Positions 1-7,339 are shown, numbered from the stretch's first letter. The stretch is 21,184 bases of DNA from JBDSTZ01 sp039927975 (GCA_039927975.1 JBDSTZ010000393.1:1-21184), one strand, 5' to 3'. Notes: generated by a model not told the origin, from the sequence alone. Numbers and translations: made by a program.

Positions 1-313
1 GCCGGTTATCATGCCGGTTCCCGCGCCGCATGCCGGCTTCGCGGTCGCCACCGACTGTCGCGCCCTCGGCCTGGCAGTTGTCAGCCTGGGAGGAGGGCGT
101 CGCCGCCCGCAAGATCCGATCGACTTCGCGGTCGGCCTGACCGGGCTCGCCGAACTCGGTGACGACATCGTCGCCGGCCAGCCACTGGCGATGGTGCATG
201 CGCGCACCGAAGCGCAAGCGCTGCAAGCGGTGCGCGAGGTGCAGGCGGCCTACATCCTGGGCGTACACAAGGCGAGCGCGAATCCGATCATCTACCGCAC
301 CATTCGGCCATAA
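1..313 (+). CDS. deoA: Thymidine phosphorylase, C-terminal fragment (gene starts before window)
   Basis: The reading frame is open from the window edge (first full codon at base 2) to TAA at 311-313, so only about the last 103 residues are visible. They contain the conserved C-terminal stretch ALGLAVVSLGGGRRR followed by DPIDFAVGLTGLAELGDD, typical of the PYNP C-terminal domain of thymidine/pyrimidine-nucleoside phosphorylases. The enzyme cleaves thymidine or deoxyuridine with phosphate to free base and deoxyribose-1-phosphate in the cytoplasm. The following cytidine deaminase gene starts 39 bp later, as expected for a nucleoside salvage cluster. The ATG at base 11 is internal to the domain and is not the start. 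The product name is confident; the exact subtype (DeoA versus the longer archaeal-like form) cannot be settled from the tail. Confidence 0.9.
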   Translation, partial: PVIMPVPAPHAGFAVATDCRALGLAVVSLGGGRRRPQDPIDFAVGLTGLAELGDDIVAGQPLAMVHARTEAQALQAVREVQAAYILGVHKASANPIIYRTIRP

Positions 314-340
314 TAGGGCCGTACGCACCTCAAGCGAGCA

Positions 341-353
341 TATATAAATCCTA
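341..353 (+). promoter_or_regulatory. Candidate -10 box placing transcription start at the cdd ATG (possible leaderless mRNA)
   Basis: TATATAA lies at 341-347 and the cdd ATG begins at 353, so a start site 7 nt after the hexamer TATATA would fall on the A of the start codon. No purine-rich Shine-Dalgarno sequence is visible between the deoA stop and the ATG. There is no convincing -35 box. This is inference; the gene may instead be read through from deoA. Confidence 0.3.
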
Positions 354-769
354 TGAAATACGCCAAACTGATCGACGAAGCGCGCGCCGCGCGGCTGCTG
401 GCTTACACGCCTTATTCCAAATTTCAAGTGGGCGCCGCGCTCGAATGCAAGGACGGCCGCGTGTTCAGGGGCTGCAATGTCGAAAACGCTTCCTACGGCT
501 TGTGCAACTGCGCCGAGCGCACCGCCTTTTTCAGCGCCATCGCCCATGGCTACAAGCCGGGCGACTTTACCGCCCTGGCCGTCATCGGCGCCACCGACGG
601 CCCCATCGCACCCTGCGGCGCCTGCCGCCAGGTGATCCTCGAATTGGGCGGCAACGACCTGCCGGTGGTGCTCACCAATCTGAACGGCGACATCCTCGAA
701 ACCACCGCCGCCGGCCAGCTGCCGCACGCGTTTGGTGGCTGGGACCTGAAAAACGGGTCTGGAAATTAA
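353..769 (+). CDS. cdd: Cytidine deaminase
   Basis: The 138-residue protein has the size of the homotetrameric class of cytidine deaminases. It hydrolyses cytidine and deoxycytidine to uridine and deoxyuridine, releasing ammonia. The zinc site is intact: CNCAERTA supplies Cys53 and catalytic Glu55, and PCGACRQV supplies Cys88 and Cys91. The N-terminal AYTPYSKFQVGAAL and the substrate-binding GCNVENASYG are also typical. The ATG at 353 gives the normal N-terminus but lacks an evident ribosome-binding site. The gene follows deoA by 39 bp. Its 3' end is overlapped by the next deaminase-like frame. Its product feeds uracil, via phosphorylase, to the catabolic operon further right. Confidence 0.95.
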   Translation: MKYAKLIDEARAARLLAYTPYSKFQVGAALECKDGRVFRGCNVENASYGLCNCAERTAFFSAIAHGYKPGDFTALAVIGATDGPIAPCGACRQVILELGGNDLPVVLTNLNGDILETTAAGQLPHAFGGWDLKNGSGN

Positions 770-1991
770 GTCGCTGAAAAAAACCATCGATGTCCAGGCC
801 GCGGTCGCGATCGCGGTCAACGAGGCCATTGCAGCGCGCACCCAGGGCAGTTTCGGCGTCGGCGGCCTGCTGCTCGACCAAGCCGGCAACGTCCTCAAAT
901 CCCTGCAAAACAACGTCCTGCGCGACGGCCTGATTTTCGACCCGACCGCCCACGGCGAGCGCCAGCTGATCGACTGGTATTTCGCCGAGCGCGCGCGCGG
1001 CCACGATCTGCCGCCGCCCGCCGAAACCACCCTGGTCACCTCGCTCGACCCCTGCGCCATGTGCACCGGCGCGATTCTGGCGGCCGGCTTCAACGTCGTC
1101 ATCGCCGCCACCGACAGCGACGCCGGCATCAACTACGACGCCAGCGCCACCTTCGCCTCGCTGCCGCCCGCGCTGCGTCCATTGGCCGGCGCGGCGTTCT
1201 GCTACCCGGCCGTGCTGGGCGCCACCGGCTACGCACGCGAGAGCAGCGGTGCGCCGGTGCGCCCTTTCTTCATCGGCAAAACGATCGCCGAACCGACCCA
1301 GGCCCTGTGTTCGCTGGTGTTCGAAGCCACCGCCGAAAAAGTCCAGGCCCAGCTCAACACCGATCCGGCCCAGGCCGCGTTGAGCGACCCGGCCACGCTG
1401 CCGCCGCACCATCCGATCGTGCGCAAATTACGCCTGCTATACCCCGACGCCCTGCAATACCGCTGCGCGCCGCACGCGCCCGACGCCGCCCTCGCGCCCT
1501 TCCTGCGCGCGGCCATGCTCGATGACCTGCGCCAGGGCGGCGATGGCGATGCCGTCGCGCTGCTCGACGGCTTCGGCAACCTGCTGCTGTGCGTGCCAGG
1601 CCGGCGCACCGACTCGGCCATCTGCACCGCCTTCATGGAGTGCACGCGCCAGTACGCCCAGCTGCGCTATGCCCTGATGCACGGCGCCGACGCCCCGACC
1701 CAGCAAGAAGTGCGGCGCTACCTGGCCCACCCGCGCGAGGGCACTTTCGTGTTCGCCCGCGGCCCCGGCGACGGCGCCCACAGCTTCATGGACCTGGGCG
1801 CCTACGGTTCGACCATGGAAGGCCCGCTGCCGGCCGATAATCCGGCCCAGTTCCAGTATGTGCTGCCGAGGATCGACGAACTGGCCTTGCAGGAGCTGTG
1901 CGGCGCCATGCCGCCCTTGTACCGCGACCTGATCTGCATCCGCCCCTTGCAGGTGCTCGACCGCCAGCTGATCGCGGCGCTCGCCGATTAA
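759..1991 (+). CDS. Cytosine-deaminase-like zinc protein with a large unassigned C-terminal region; non-ATG start
   Basis: The frame is open from the TGA at 747-749 to TAA at 1989-1991. It has no ATG, GTG or TTG before the ATG at 1059, yet codons from 771 onward already encode a deaminase domain. That domain has SFGVGGLLLD at about residues 31-40, the zinc/catalytic HGE at 65-67 and PCAMC at 98-102. The 1059 ATG is the Met inside PCAMC and cannot be the start. Best candidates are CTG 759 (giving MEIKSLKK, 410 aa), ATT 765 or CTG 774, all overlapping or abutting the cdd stop at 767-769, which suggests translational coupling. HGE plus PCxMCTGAI resembles yeast-type cytosine deaminase and TadA relatives. 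The last 200-250 residues match no domain I recognise. Cytosine or nucleobase deamination is inferred from motifs and from the neighbouring cdd. Confidence 0.75.
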   Translation: MEIKSLKKTIDVQAAVAIAVNEAIAARTQGSFGVGGLLLDQAGNVLKSLQNNVLRDGLIFDPTAHGERQLIDWYFAERARGHDLPPPAETTLVTSLDPCAMCTGAILAAGFNVVIAATDSDAGINYDASATFASLPPALRPLAGAAFCYPAVLGATGYARESSGAPVRPFFIGKTIAEPTQALCSLVFEATAEKVQAQLNTDPAQAALSDPATLPPHHPIVRKLRLLYPDALQYRCAPHAPDAALAPFLRAAMLDDLRQGGDGDAVALLDGFGNLLLCVPGRRTDSAICTAFMECTRQYAQLRYALMHGADAPTQQEVRRYLAHPREGTFVFARGPGDGAHSFMDLGAYGSTMEGPLPADNPAQFQYVLPRIDELALQELCGAMPPLYRDLICIRPLQVLDRQLIAALAD

Positions 1992-2455
1992 CTGCCTGGC
2001 TCTCCAGCGGCTTGGCTGCCGCCCTGTTCCTGCCACGGGTTGTAGGTCCCGATGTCCCACACATGGCCTTCGCAATCGAGACAGGTGAAACCGCGCCCGC
2101 CGTAATCGGCGTCGGCAATCTCGATCACGATCCTGGCGCCGGCCTTCTTGGCCTGCTGGTACACCTCGTCGGCGTCGGCCACGGCCAGGTAGATGGTTTG
2201 GGTTTGCTTGCCGCCGACGTCCTCGGGCTGGACCACCCACTTGCCGTACTCGTTGTCGTTGGCGGTCGAGCCGAGCATGATCATGCCGCCGCCCCGGGTC
2301 AGCTGGGCATGCAGGATCCGCCCTGCGTCGCCCCTGACCACCATATGTTCCTCGAAGCCGAAGTTCGCGCACAGCCACGTAATTGCCGCCGCCGCGTCGC
2401 GGTAGCGCAGGCAGGGCGCCACGCTCGATTGCTGTTGGGTGATAAGTTTGCTCAT
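1988..2455 (-). CDS. VOC/glyoxalase-bleomycin-resistance fold protein
   Basis: The 155-residue protein starts MSKLITQQQ at the ATG complementary to 2453-2455, preceded by a good AAGGAG. A longer in-frame ATG upstream lacks support. The pattern of two beta-alpha-beta-beta-beta modules, with SVAPCLRYRDAAAAITWL near the N-terminus and GRGFTCLDCEGHVWDIGTYNPW near the C-terminus, marks the vicinal oxygen chelate superfamily, close to the PhnB/YdfO-like group often annotated as glyoxalase. The substrate cannot be predicted. It is 11 bp downstream of the SnoaL-like gene and is probably co-transcribed with it. Its TAA overlaps the TAA of the convergent deaminase gene within one TTAA. Confidence 0.85.
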   Translation of the reverse strand: MSKLITQQQSSVAPCLRYRDAAAAITWLCANFGFEEHMVVRGDAGRILHAQLTRGGGMIMLGSTANDNEYGKWVVQPEDVGGKQTQTIYLAVADADEVYQQAKKAGARIVIEIADADYGGRGFTCLDCEGHVWDIGTYNPWQEQGGSQAAGEPGS

Positions 2456-2466
2456 GAAGTTCTCCT

Positions 2467-2904
2467 TCAGGCGGCAGCGCCCAGCATATTGGCGTCGCGC
2501 GTCAGCAGCCACTTGCCGTCCGCGCCCTTGCGCAGGATCGACATGGTGTGGCCGGTGCGCAGCATCGGCGTCTTGCCGTGTTTGGAAATGAGGGTCACGG
2601 ACAGGCGCGTGCGGCAGTAGGCCATGTCGCCGCTGACGGTGATCTCGTCGATCTGGCTGGTCGACTCGACCGCGTGATTGCTCAGCATCGAACGCATCGC
2701 CCGGCCGAACGCTTCGCGTCCTTCCATCGGCGGCTGGCCGGCCACCAGGAACACGACGTCGGGCGACATCAGCGCCAGCACGGTTTCCACGTCGCCCTCA
2801 TGCGTGGCGCGCAGCCAGGTTTCGATCAGTTGGCGGATCGCCGCCGTGTCGCCGGCATCGCCAGGATCGTTTGGATCTTCAGGTTCGTTCACATCGCTTG
2901 TCAT
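2467..2904 (-). CDS. SnoaL-like / SgcJ-EcaC family protein (NTF2 fold)
   Basis: The 145-residue protein begins MTSDVNEPE at the ATG complementary to 2902-2904, with GGGAGG a few bases upstream. A longer in-frame start exists but has no ribosome-binding site. The core AIRQLIETWLRATHEGDVETVLALMSPDVVF, then GREAFGRAMR and DGKWLLTRDANML, is the usual pattern of the SnoaL-like superfamily annotated as SgcJ/EcaC family oxidoreductase, named after enediyne-cluster proteins. Family members form small cone-shaped domains and many have no known reaction, so no function is assigned. The acidic N-terminal 18 residues are low-complexity and rich in Asp, Glu and Pro. It forms a probable two-gene unit with the VOC protein downstream. 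Confidence 0.82.
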   Translation of the reverse strand: MTSDVNEPEDPNDPGDAGDTAAIRQLIETWLRATHEGDVETVLALMSPDVVFLVAGQPPMEGREAFGRAMRSMLSNHAVESTSQIDEITVSGDMAYCRTRLSVTLISKHGKTPMLRTGHTMSILRKGADGKWLLTRDANMLGAAA

Positions 2905-2983
2905 GCCGCCTCCCGCCTCGTAGGTGACTTCGAGTGGAAAGTCTAGCAAGGTTCCATGCCTGGCGGCGCATCTCAGAAACGCC

Positions 2984-3751
2984 TCACATCTGCTGGAACA
3001 GATGCGCATGATTACGGCTCACTTCCAGCTCGCGCGCGAAGCCGCGCACCTTGAGCATCTGCCGTCCACGCATGTCGCGCGTGACCTCGGCAATCGCGTC
3101 GACCCGCACCAGCGTCGAGCGGTGGATGCGCCAGAACTCGTCCGGATCGAGCTCGTCGGCGAGCTCCTTGAGCGTTTTGCGGATCAGCAGCTCGGCCTGC
3201 GCCATCTGCACCATCGTGTATTTTTCGTCCGACTGGAAGAACAGGATCTCGCGCGTGCTGACCATGCGCAGGCTGCTGCCGACCTGCGCCTGGATCCACC
3301 GCAGGTAGCTCGGCGCCGTGCTCTCGCCCTGCTGCAGCAGTTGTGCCAACTGGCTGAGCGTGGCGCTGATGTCGCGCGGCGCCTGCTCGAACCGCGTGCG
3401 CAGCCGTTCGCAGCAGCGCAGCAATCGCTCCACGCTCACCGGCTTGAGCAGGTAGTCGAGCGCGCCGTGCTCGAAGGCGTCGATCGCATACTGGTCGTAG
3501 GCGGTCACGAACACGATCTGGCAGCCGCCCTGCAACTGGCGCGCAGCTTCGATGCCCGACAGGCCGGGCATGCGGATATCGAGGAACACGATGTCAGGCC
3601 GCAGGGTGCCGGCCATCGCCACCGCCTCGACCCCGTTCGCCGCTTCACCGACGATCGCCAGCTCCGGCCAGGCTTCCTTCAGGCGCGCGCGCAGCTGGTC
3701 GCGCATCGGCGCCTCGTCGTCGGCGATCAGGGCGGTGCGTATCTGCGCCAT
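2984..3751 (-). CDS. LytTR-family response regulator
   Basis: The 255-residue protein has a receiver domain (about 5-125) followed by a LytTR DNA-binding domain (about 150-255). Receiver landmarks are the acidic pair Asp11/Asp12, the phosphoacceptor Asp58 in VFLDIRMPG, Thr83 in FVTAYD and Lys103 in LLKPV. The C-terminal part has REILFFQSDEKYTMV and FWRIHRSTLVRVDAI, which are LytTR signatures. It should bind direct-repeat promoters once phosphorylated by the adjacent kinase. Its ATG lies 1 bp after the kinase stop, so the two are translationally coupled. The regulated genes are not evident; no function beyond signalling can be claimed. Confidence 0.93.
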   Translation of the reverse strand: MAQIRTALIADDEAPMRDQLRARLKEAWPELAIVGEAANGVEAVAMAGTLRPDIVFLDIRMPGLSGIEAARQLQGGCQIVFVTAYDQYAIDAFEHGALDYLLKPVSVERLLRCCERLRTRFEQAPRDISATLSQLAQLLQQGESTAPSYLRWIQAQVGSSLRMVSTREILFFQSDEKYTMVQMAQAELLIRKTLKELADELDPDEFWRIHRSTLVRVDAIAEVTRDMRGRQMLKVRGFARELEVSRNHAHLFQQM

Positions 3752-3752
3752 G

Positions 3753-4643
3753 TCAGACGCCCTCCATCATCCGGTAAGGCAAGTGGATCGCGGCGATCGT
3801 CCCGCCGCCGGCGCGCGCTTCGATGATCAGTTGCGCCTCGCTGCCATACAAAATCTGCAACCGTTCGCGGATGTTGGCCAGCCCGATCCCCTCGTCGCCG
3901 CGCGGATTGAAGCCGGCGCCGTTGTCGGCCACCTCGACCTGCAGCGTGGCGTCCACCACCTGCGCGCTGACGACAATCGTGCCGCCGGCGATTTGCGGCT
4001 CCAGCCCGTGCTTGATGGCGTTCTCGATCAATATCTGCAGCATCATCGGCGGAAATGGCGCGCTGCCGAGAAAATCGGGCACGGTGAACTCGACCGCCAG
4101 CCTTTCCTTCATCCTCGCCTGCATGATCGCCAGGTAGGCGCGCGACAGCTGCACCTGGCGTCCCAGCGTGCCGCCGCCGGTCGAACGCATTTGCGGCAGG
4201 GTCGAACGCAGATAGTCGATCAGGTGGTTGTGGATGCGGGCCGCCTGCGGCGGATCGGTCTCGATCAGCTGGCCGATCAGGGCCAGCGTATTGAACAGAA
4301 AATGTGGCTCGACCTGCGCCTGCAGGGTGGCCATTTGCGCTTCCGTCAGGCGCCGCTCGAGCGTGGCCAGATCGGCCTGGGCGTTGGCCTGCCTGGCGTC
4401 GATTTCGGCGCGCCGCTTGCCGCCCGCCAGCACCTTCACGCTGAACGAAATGAACAGGAACCAGACCGCCGGTTCCGGCCGCCCGAACGGCGCCGAGGCG
4501 ATCATCATGATCACCCAGATGATGAACAGCTGGCGCCACTCGACCACCGCGAGCCAGTCGAAGAAGCGCCACCAGATGGCGCTTGCCACCTCGGCCACTT
4601 CGCGCCCGATGTTCAGGAGGCGCTGTTCAATCGTTGCACTCAT
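3753..4643 (-). CDS. LytS/YehU-type sensor histidine kinase
   Basis: The 296-residue protein has two short hydrophobic segments (about 38-52 and 58-72), a coiled-coil linker (about 76-110), a His_kinase domain with QVEPHFLFNTL (phosphoacceptor His114) and an ATPase domain with ILIENAIKHGL (N box), DNGAGF (G1) and GIGLANIRERL (G2). There is no large extracellular sensor domain, so the signal is probably perceived in the membrane or through a partner. Its ATG overlaps the stop of the preceding small membrane protein gene as ATGA, and the regulator follows 1 bp later, so three proteins are made as one unit. The kinase assignment is firm; the signal is unknown. Confidence 0.93.
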   Translation of the reverse strand: MSATIEQRLLNIGREVAEVASAIWWRFFDWLAVVEWRQLFIIWVIMMIASAPFGRPEPAVWFLFISFSVKVLAGGKRRAEIDARQANAQADLATLERRLTEAQMATLQAQVEPHFLFNTLALIGQLIETDPPQAARIHNHLIDYLRSTLPQMRSTGGGTLGRQVQLSRAYLAIMQARMKERLAVEFTVPDFLGSAPFPPMMLQILIENAIKHGLEPQIAGGTIVVSAQVVDATLQVEVADNGAGFNPRGDEGIGLANIRERLQILYGSEAQLIIEARAGGGTIAAIHLPYRMMEGV

Positions 4644-4894
4644 GATGATTTGTCGTTGCGTTGCTTGCGAATGATGAAAGCGGCGACGACCAGCTTGACC
4701 GCCATGAACACGATGAACAGCGTCAGCGCCAGCGGCAGGATCGTCAGCGCCAGCGCCAGCGCCACGCAGCTCACCATCAGCATCGGCCAGCTCATCTCAG
4801 ACAGGCTGCGGAAGGTTTGACGCGCCAGCTGCGCCAGCGCGTAGCCGAGTTCTTCCACCAGCGCTAAAAAGGATGAAAAGGTAACGTTCTTCAT
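4640..4894 (-). CDS. Small membrane protein encoded upstream of the LytS-type kinase
   Basis: The 84-residue protein starts MKNVTFSSFL at the ATG complementary to 4892-4894, with CAGGAG at good distance. A longer frame from 5152 lacks a site and its extra residues look non-native. An amphipathic N-terminal third (1-35) is followed by a strongly hydrophobic stretch, about 36-75, long enough for a tight two-helix hairpin, and a basic tail RKQRNDKSS that should face the cytoplasm. I recognise no named family. Its stop overlaps the kinase start (ATGA). This tight coupling suggests a partner or accessory subunit of the kinase, but that is inference. Confidence 0.75.
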   Translation of the reverse strand: MKNVTFSSFLALVEELGYALAQLARQTFRSLSEMSWPMLMVSCVALALALTILPLALTLFIVFMAVKLVVAAFIIRKQRNDKSS

Positions 4895-5072
4895 GGTCTT
4901 GCTCCTGTTATCAAGTGTCGATGTGTGCACTTTATCGGCCCGGCGGGGTCGTCTCCAGCGCCCTGCGACGAAATGATGTTTTTGGCGGACCAGCGGTCGG
5001 CGCAGCCGATTAACGGGACGCTTCCCTCGCGCAATTGCACGGACGCTTGCATGTGCCATTGCACGACTGACA

Positions 5073-5735
5073 TCATTGCGCCCCTGCCTCATGGACCGGC
5101 ATCGCCACCGCCCGCAGCACCATGTCGACAATGAGCTTCTCGCCGTCGTCAAAGTCCTTGCGGCCCAGCTGTTTGCGGTTCAGCACCAGCGCCATCTGGG
5201 CCGCGAAGTCAGCGTACGACTGGGTCATCGCCCAGACCGCGAACAGCAGATGCGTCGCGTTCACCGGCGCGATGCGGCCCTCGGCAATCCAGCGCTCGAA
5301 CACATCGATATCCTTGCGCAGCAGCGGCACCACCCGCGCCTGGATCTGCGCCCCATACAGCTTGGCGCCGCCGATCACCTCCATCGCGTACACCCGCGAC
5401 GCCCAAGGATGCTCGCGCGAGAAGCGCAGCTTGGCTTGGATGTAAGCCCGCAGCACCTCGCCCGGCTCTTGTCCGGGATCGGCCAGCGTGTCCATCCGCG
5501 CCAGCCATTCGTCGAGCACATCGTCGAGCACGCGCTCGTAGAGTCCCTGCTTGGTCGGAAAGTAGTACATCAGGTTCTGCTTCGACAGCCCGGCGTTGTC
5601 GGCGATCGTCGCCACCGAAGCGCCCTCGTAGCCGCACTCGGCGAACACCTTCACGGCCTCGCCGATGATGTCCGCTTCGAGCTTGTCGCGGTTCAGTACC
5701 CGCCGCTTCACGGAAGTGGTCTTGGTGGTGGCCAT
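5073..5735 (-). CDS. rutR: RutR-like TetR-family regulator
   Basis: The 220-residue protein starts MATTKTTSVK at the ATG complementary to 5733-5735. The N-terminal TetR helix-turn-helix covers about residues 20-66 with GASVATIADNAGLSKQNLMYYFPTK. The ligand domain shares with E. coli RutR the run IQAKLRFSREHPWASRVYAMEV, the WI.EGRIAP segment and FAVWAMTQSYADFA. RutR senses uracil and thymine and controls pyrimidine use. The gene lies 8 bp downstream of the MocR-type regulator and is probably co-transcribed with it, facing away from the pyrimidine degradation genes. A palindrome close to the E. coli RutR consensus lies in front of the catabolic operon at 7363-7378. Ligand and target are inferred from homology and context. 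Confidence 0.88.
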   Translation of the reverse strand: MATTKTTSVKRRVLNRDKLEADIIGEAVKVFAECGYEGASVATIADNAGLSKQNLMYYFPTKQGLYERVLDDVLDEWLARMDTLADPGQEPGEVLRAYIQAKLRFSREHPWASRVYAMEVIGGAKLYGAQIQARVVPLLRKDIDVFERWIAEGRIAPVNATHLLFAVWAMTQSYADFAAQMALVLNRKQLGRKDFDDGEKLIVDMVLRAVAMPVHEAGAQ

Positions 5736-5743
5736 GGTCTCGT

Positions 5744-7243
5744 TCAACCCTGCGATTGCAGGAAGGCCGACAAAAGGGGCGCGTCGGCCGCATACGCCAC
5801 ATTGAACCTGAACCACACGCTGTCGGGCTGGCGCAGCATGAAAAATTCGTTCGGTGACAGCAGGATGCCGGCCTTGAGCGCCAGCTCGGCCACCACGCGG
5901 CCATTGCGCTCGTGCGTCGACGGCCCCTCCCAGCCGGCGCTGACGAACATGCCGCCGCGCGGCGTGGCGATCGGCGTCAATCCGGCGTCGGCAAGGCGCA
6001 AGATGGTGCGCTCGCGATTCGACGCCAGCTGCGCAATTAGCCGGTCCAGCATGCGCCGGTACGGCCGTCCCGAAACCGCGTGGTACACCGCGCGCTCGTT
6101 GATCTCGGACGTCGTCAGCCCCGCCAGCATCTTGACCCGCAACAGTTCAGGCACCAGCGAACCGGAGGCGCAGATCGAGCCGACCCGCAGCACCGGCGAC
6201 AGCGTCTTGGAAAAGCTGCCCACCCGGATCACCCGCCGCAGCCCGTCCATCGCCGCCAGCGACGCCTCGCCGCGCGCGGCCAGTTCGCGATAGATATCGT
6301 CCTCCACCAGCCAGAAATCGAACTGCTCGGCCACTCCCAGCAGGCGATGGGCCTGGGCCTGGCTGAGCGAGGTGCCGAGCGGATTTTGCAGCACCGTGTT
6401 GACGAACATGAGCTTGGGCTGGGTCGCCGCCGCCTGCGCCAGCAGCGCGTCGAAGTCGAGCCCCGCCGCCCCGCGCGCAATCCCCACCGCGACGCAGCCG
6501 TGATGGCGGATCAGCGAATGCAGATTGCTGTAGCCCGGATCTTCCACCAGCACGGTGTCGCCCGGCTTGGTCAGGGTGCGCAGAATCAGGTCGAAGGCAT
6601 GCGTCGCACCATGCGTCAGCAGCACCTGGTCCGCTTCGGCGGCAAACAGCTCGTCGGCCAGGCTGCTCGCCAGATGCTGGCGCAGCGCCGGAAAGCCGAG
6701 CGGGTGGCCGTAGCCGCGCAGCCGGCTGGCCGGAATCTTCATCGCGTGGCGCACCGCGTCGAGCACCGTGTCCTCGCCATACCACTCGGGCGGCAGCCAG
6801 CCGGCGCCCACCGGCAGCGCGTCCGACACGCCCGAATACAGGTCCGGCGTCAGCGCGTCGACCGCCGCCGGCGTGGCCTGCAGTTCCAGTTGCGCGGGCG
6901 CCTGCGCACTGCTTCGGGCGACAAAAAAACCTGAACCACGACGCGACGAAAGCAGTCCAACATTGAGTAGACGGTCATACGATTCGACCACCGTGAAAGT
7001 GCTCACCGCATTGCACTTTGCGAATTGTCGAACCGACGGCATTTTGGTCCCGATGCGCAATTCGCGCTTGTTTACCATCAGGCTGATCGCTGCCACAATC
7101 TGATCGACCAGGCTGCCGCGTTTGCTGCGGTCGATCGCCAGCACCGGCCAGGCCGCAGCGCCGGTACCGCTGGCCGGCGCCACGGGCCTCAGTGCCGAAG
7201 CCGAAGCCGAAGCCGAAGCCGATTGCGTTGTCGATTCATCCAT
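5744..7243 (-). CDS. MocR-type regulator: GntR winged helix fused to PLP aminotransferase fold
   Basis: The 499-residue protein has a GntR-type winged helix (about 40-110; MPSVRQFAKCNAVSTFTVV, then LLSSRRGSGFFV) joined to a fold-type I aminotransferase domain (about 140-495). PLP-site motifs are present: NPLG at 287-290, VEDDIYREL at about 313-321, and SFSKTLSP with the Schiff-base Lys346. Such proteins sense an amino compound or PLP and usually control a divergent gene; beta-alanine or beta-aminoisobutyrate would fit the neighbouring transaminase, but this is inference. The first 30 residues are low-complexity and include a Ser-Ala run coded by a hexanucleotide repeat. The ATG complementary to 7241-7243 is preceded by AAAGGGG. 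Confidence 0.93.
   Translation of the reverse strand: MDESTTQSASASASASALRPVAPASGTGAAAWPVLAIDRSKRGSLVDQIVAAISLMVNKRELRIGTKMPSVRQFAKCNAVSTFTVVESYDRLLNVGLLSSRRGSGFFVARSSAQAPAQLELQATPAAVDALTPDLYSGVSDALPVGAGWLPPEWYGEDTVLDAVRHAMKIPASRLRGYGHPLGFPALRQHLASSLADELFAAEADQVLLTHGATHAFDLILRTLTKPGDTVLVEDPGYSNLHSLIRHHGCVAVGIARGAAGLDFDALLAQAAATQPKLMFVNTVLQNPLGTSLSQAQAHRLLGVAEQFDFWLVEDDIYRELAARGEASLAAMDGLRRVIRVGSFSKTLSPVLRVGSICASGSLVPELLRVKMLAGLTTSEINERAVYHAVSGRPYRRMLDRLIAQLASNRERTILRLADAGLTPIATPRGGMFVSAGWEGPSTHERNGRVVAELALKAGILLSPNEFFMLRQPDSVWFRFNVAYAADAPLLSAFLQSQG
7194..7223. repeat. In-frame hexanucleotide repeat (GCCGAA, about 4.8 copies) in the MocR-type gene
   Basis: GCCGAA is repeated at 7194-7199, 7200-7205, 7206-7211 and 7212-7217, then GCCGAT at 7218-7223. 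On the coding (minus) strand it gives alternating Ser-Ala near residues 8-17 of the regulator. Unit loss or gain would change the tail by two residues without a frameshift. Confidence 0.9.
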
Positions 7244-7322
7244 TCACAGCCCCTTTGCCGTGCCGCCCAACTGTACAGGCCCGCGCACCAATACGGTTGG
7301 CAGGTTTTGCGATTTGTGTATA

Positions 7323-7339
7323 TGTGCCATAGTTGTGCC
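7323..7339. promoter_or_regulatory. Direct repeat TGTGCC spaced one helical turn; candidate MocR operator
   Basis: TGTGCC occurs at 7323-7328 and again at 7334-7339, an 11-bp period in the gap between the divergent MocR-type gene and the transaminase gene. MocR regulators such as GabR bind direct repeats. The placement between the two divergent genes fits control of both, but the repeat is short and the assignment is inference. Confidence 0.35.

Noticed and set aside
1059..1991. ATG 1059 as the start of the deaminase-like gene
   Set aside because: This Met is inside the PCAMC zinc motif; the HGE half of the active site is encoded upstream in the same open frame.
4895..5072. Open frames and repeated ATTGCAC words in the 178-bp gap between the small membrane protein gene and the TetR gene
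   Set aside because: The frames lack ribosome sites and known motifs, and the words do not form a dyad or a sigma-54 promoter; I see no supported feature here.
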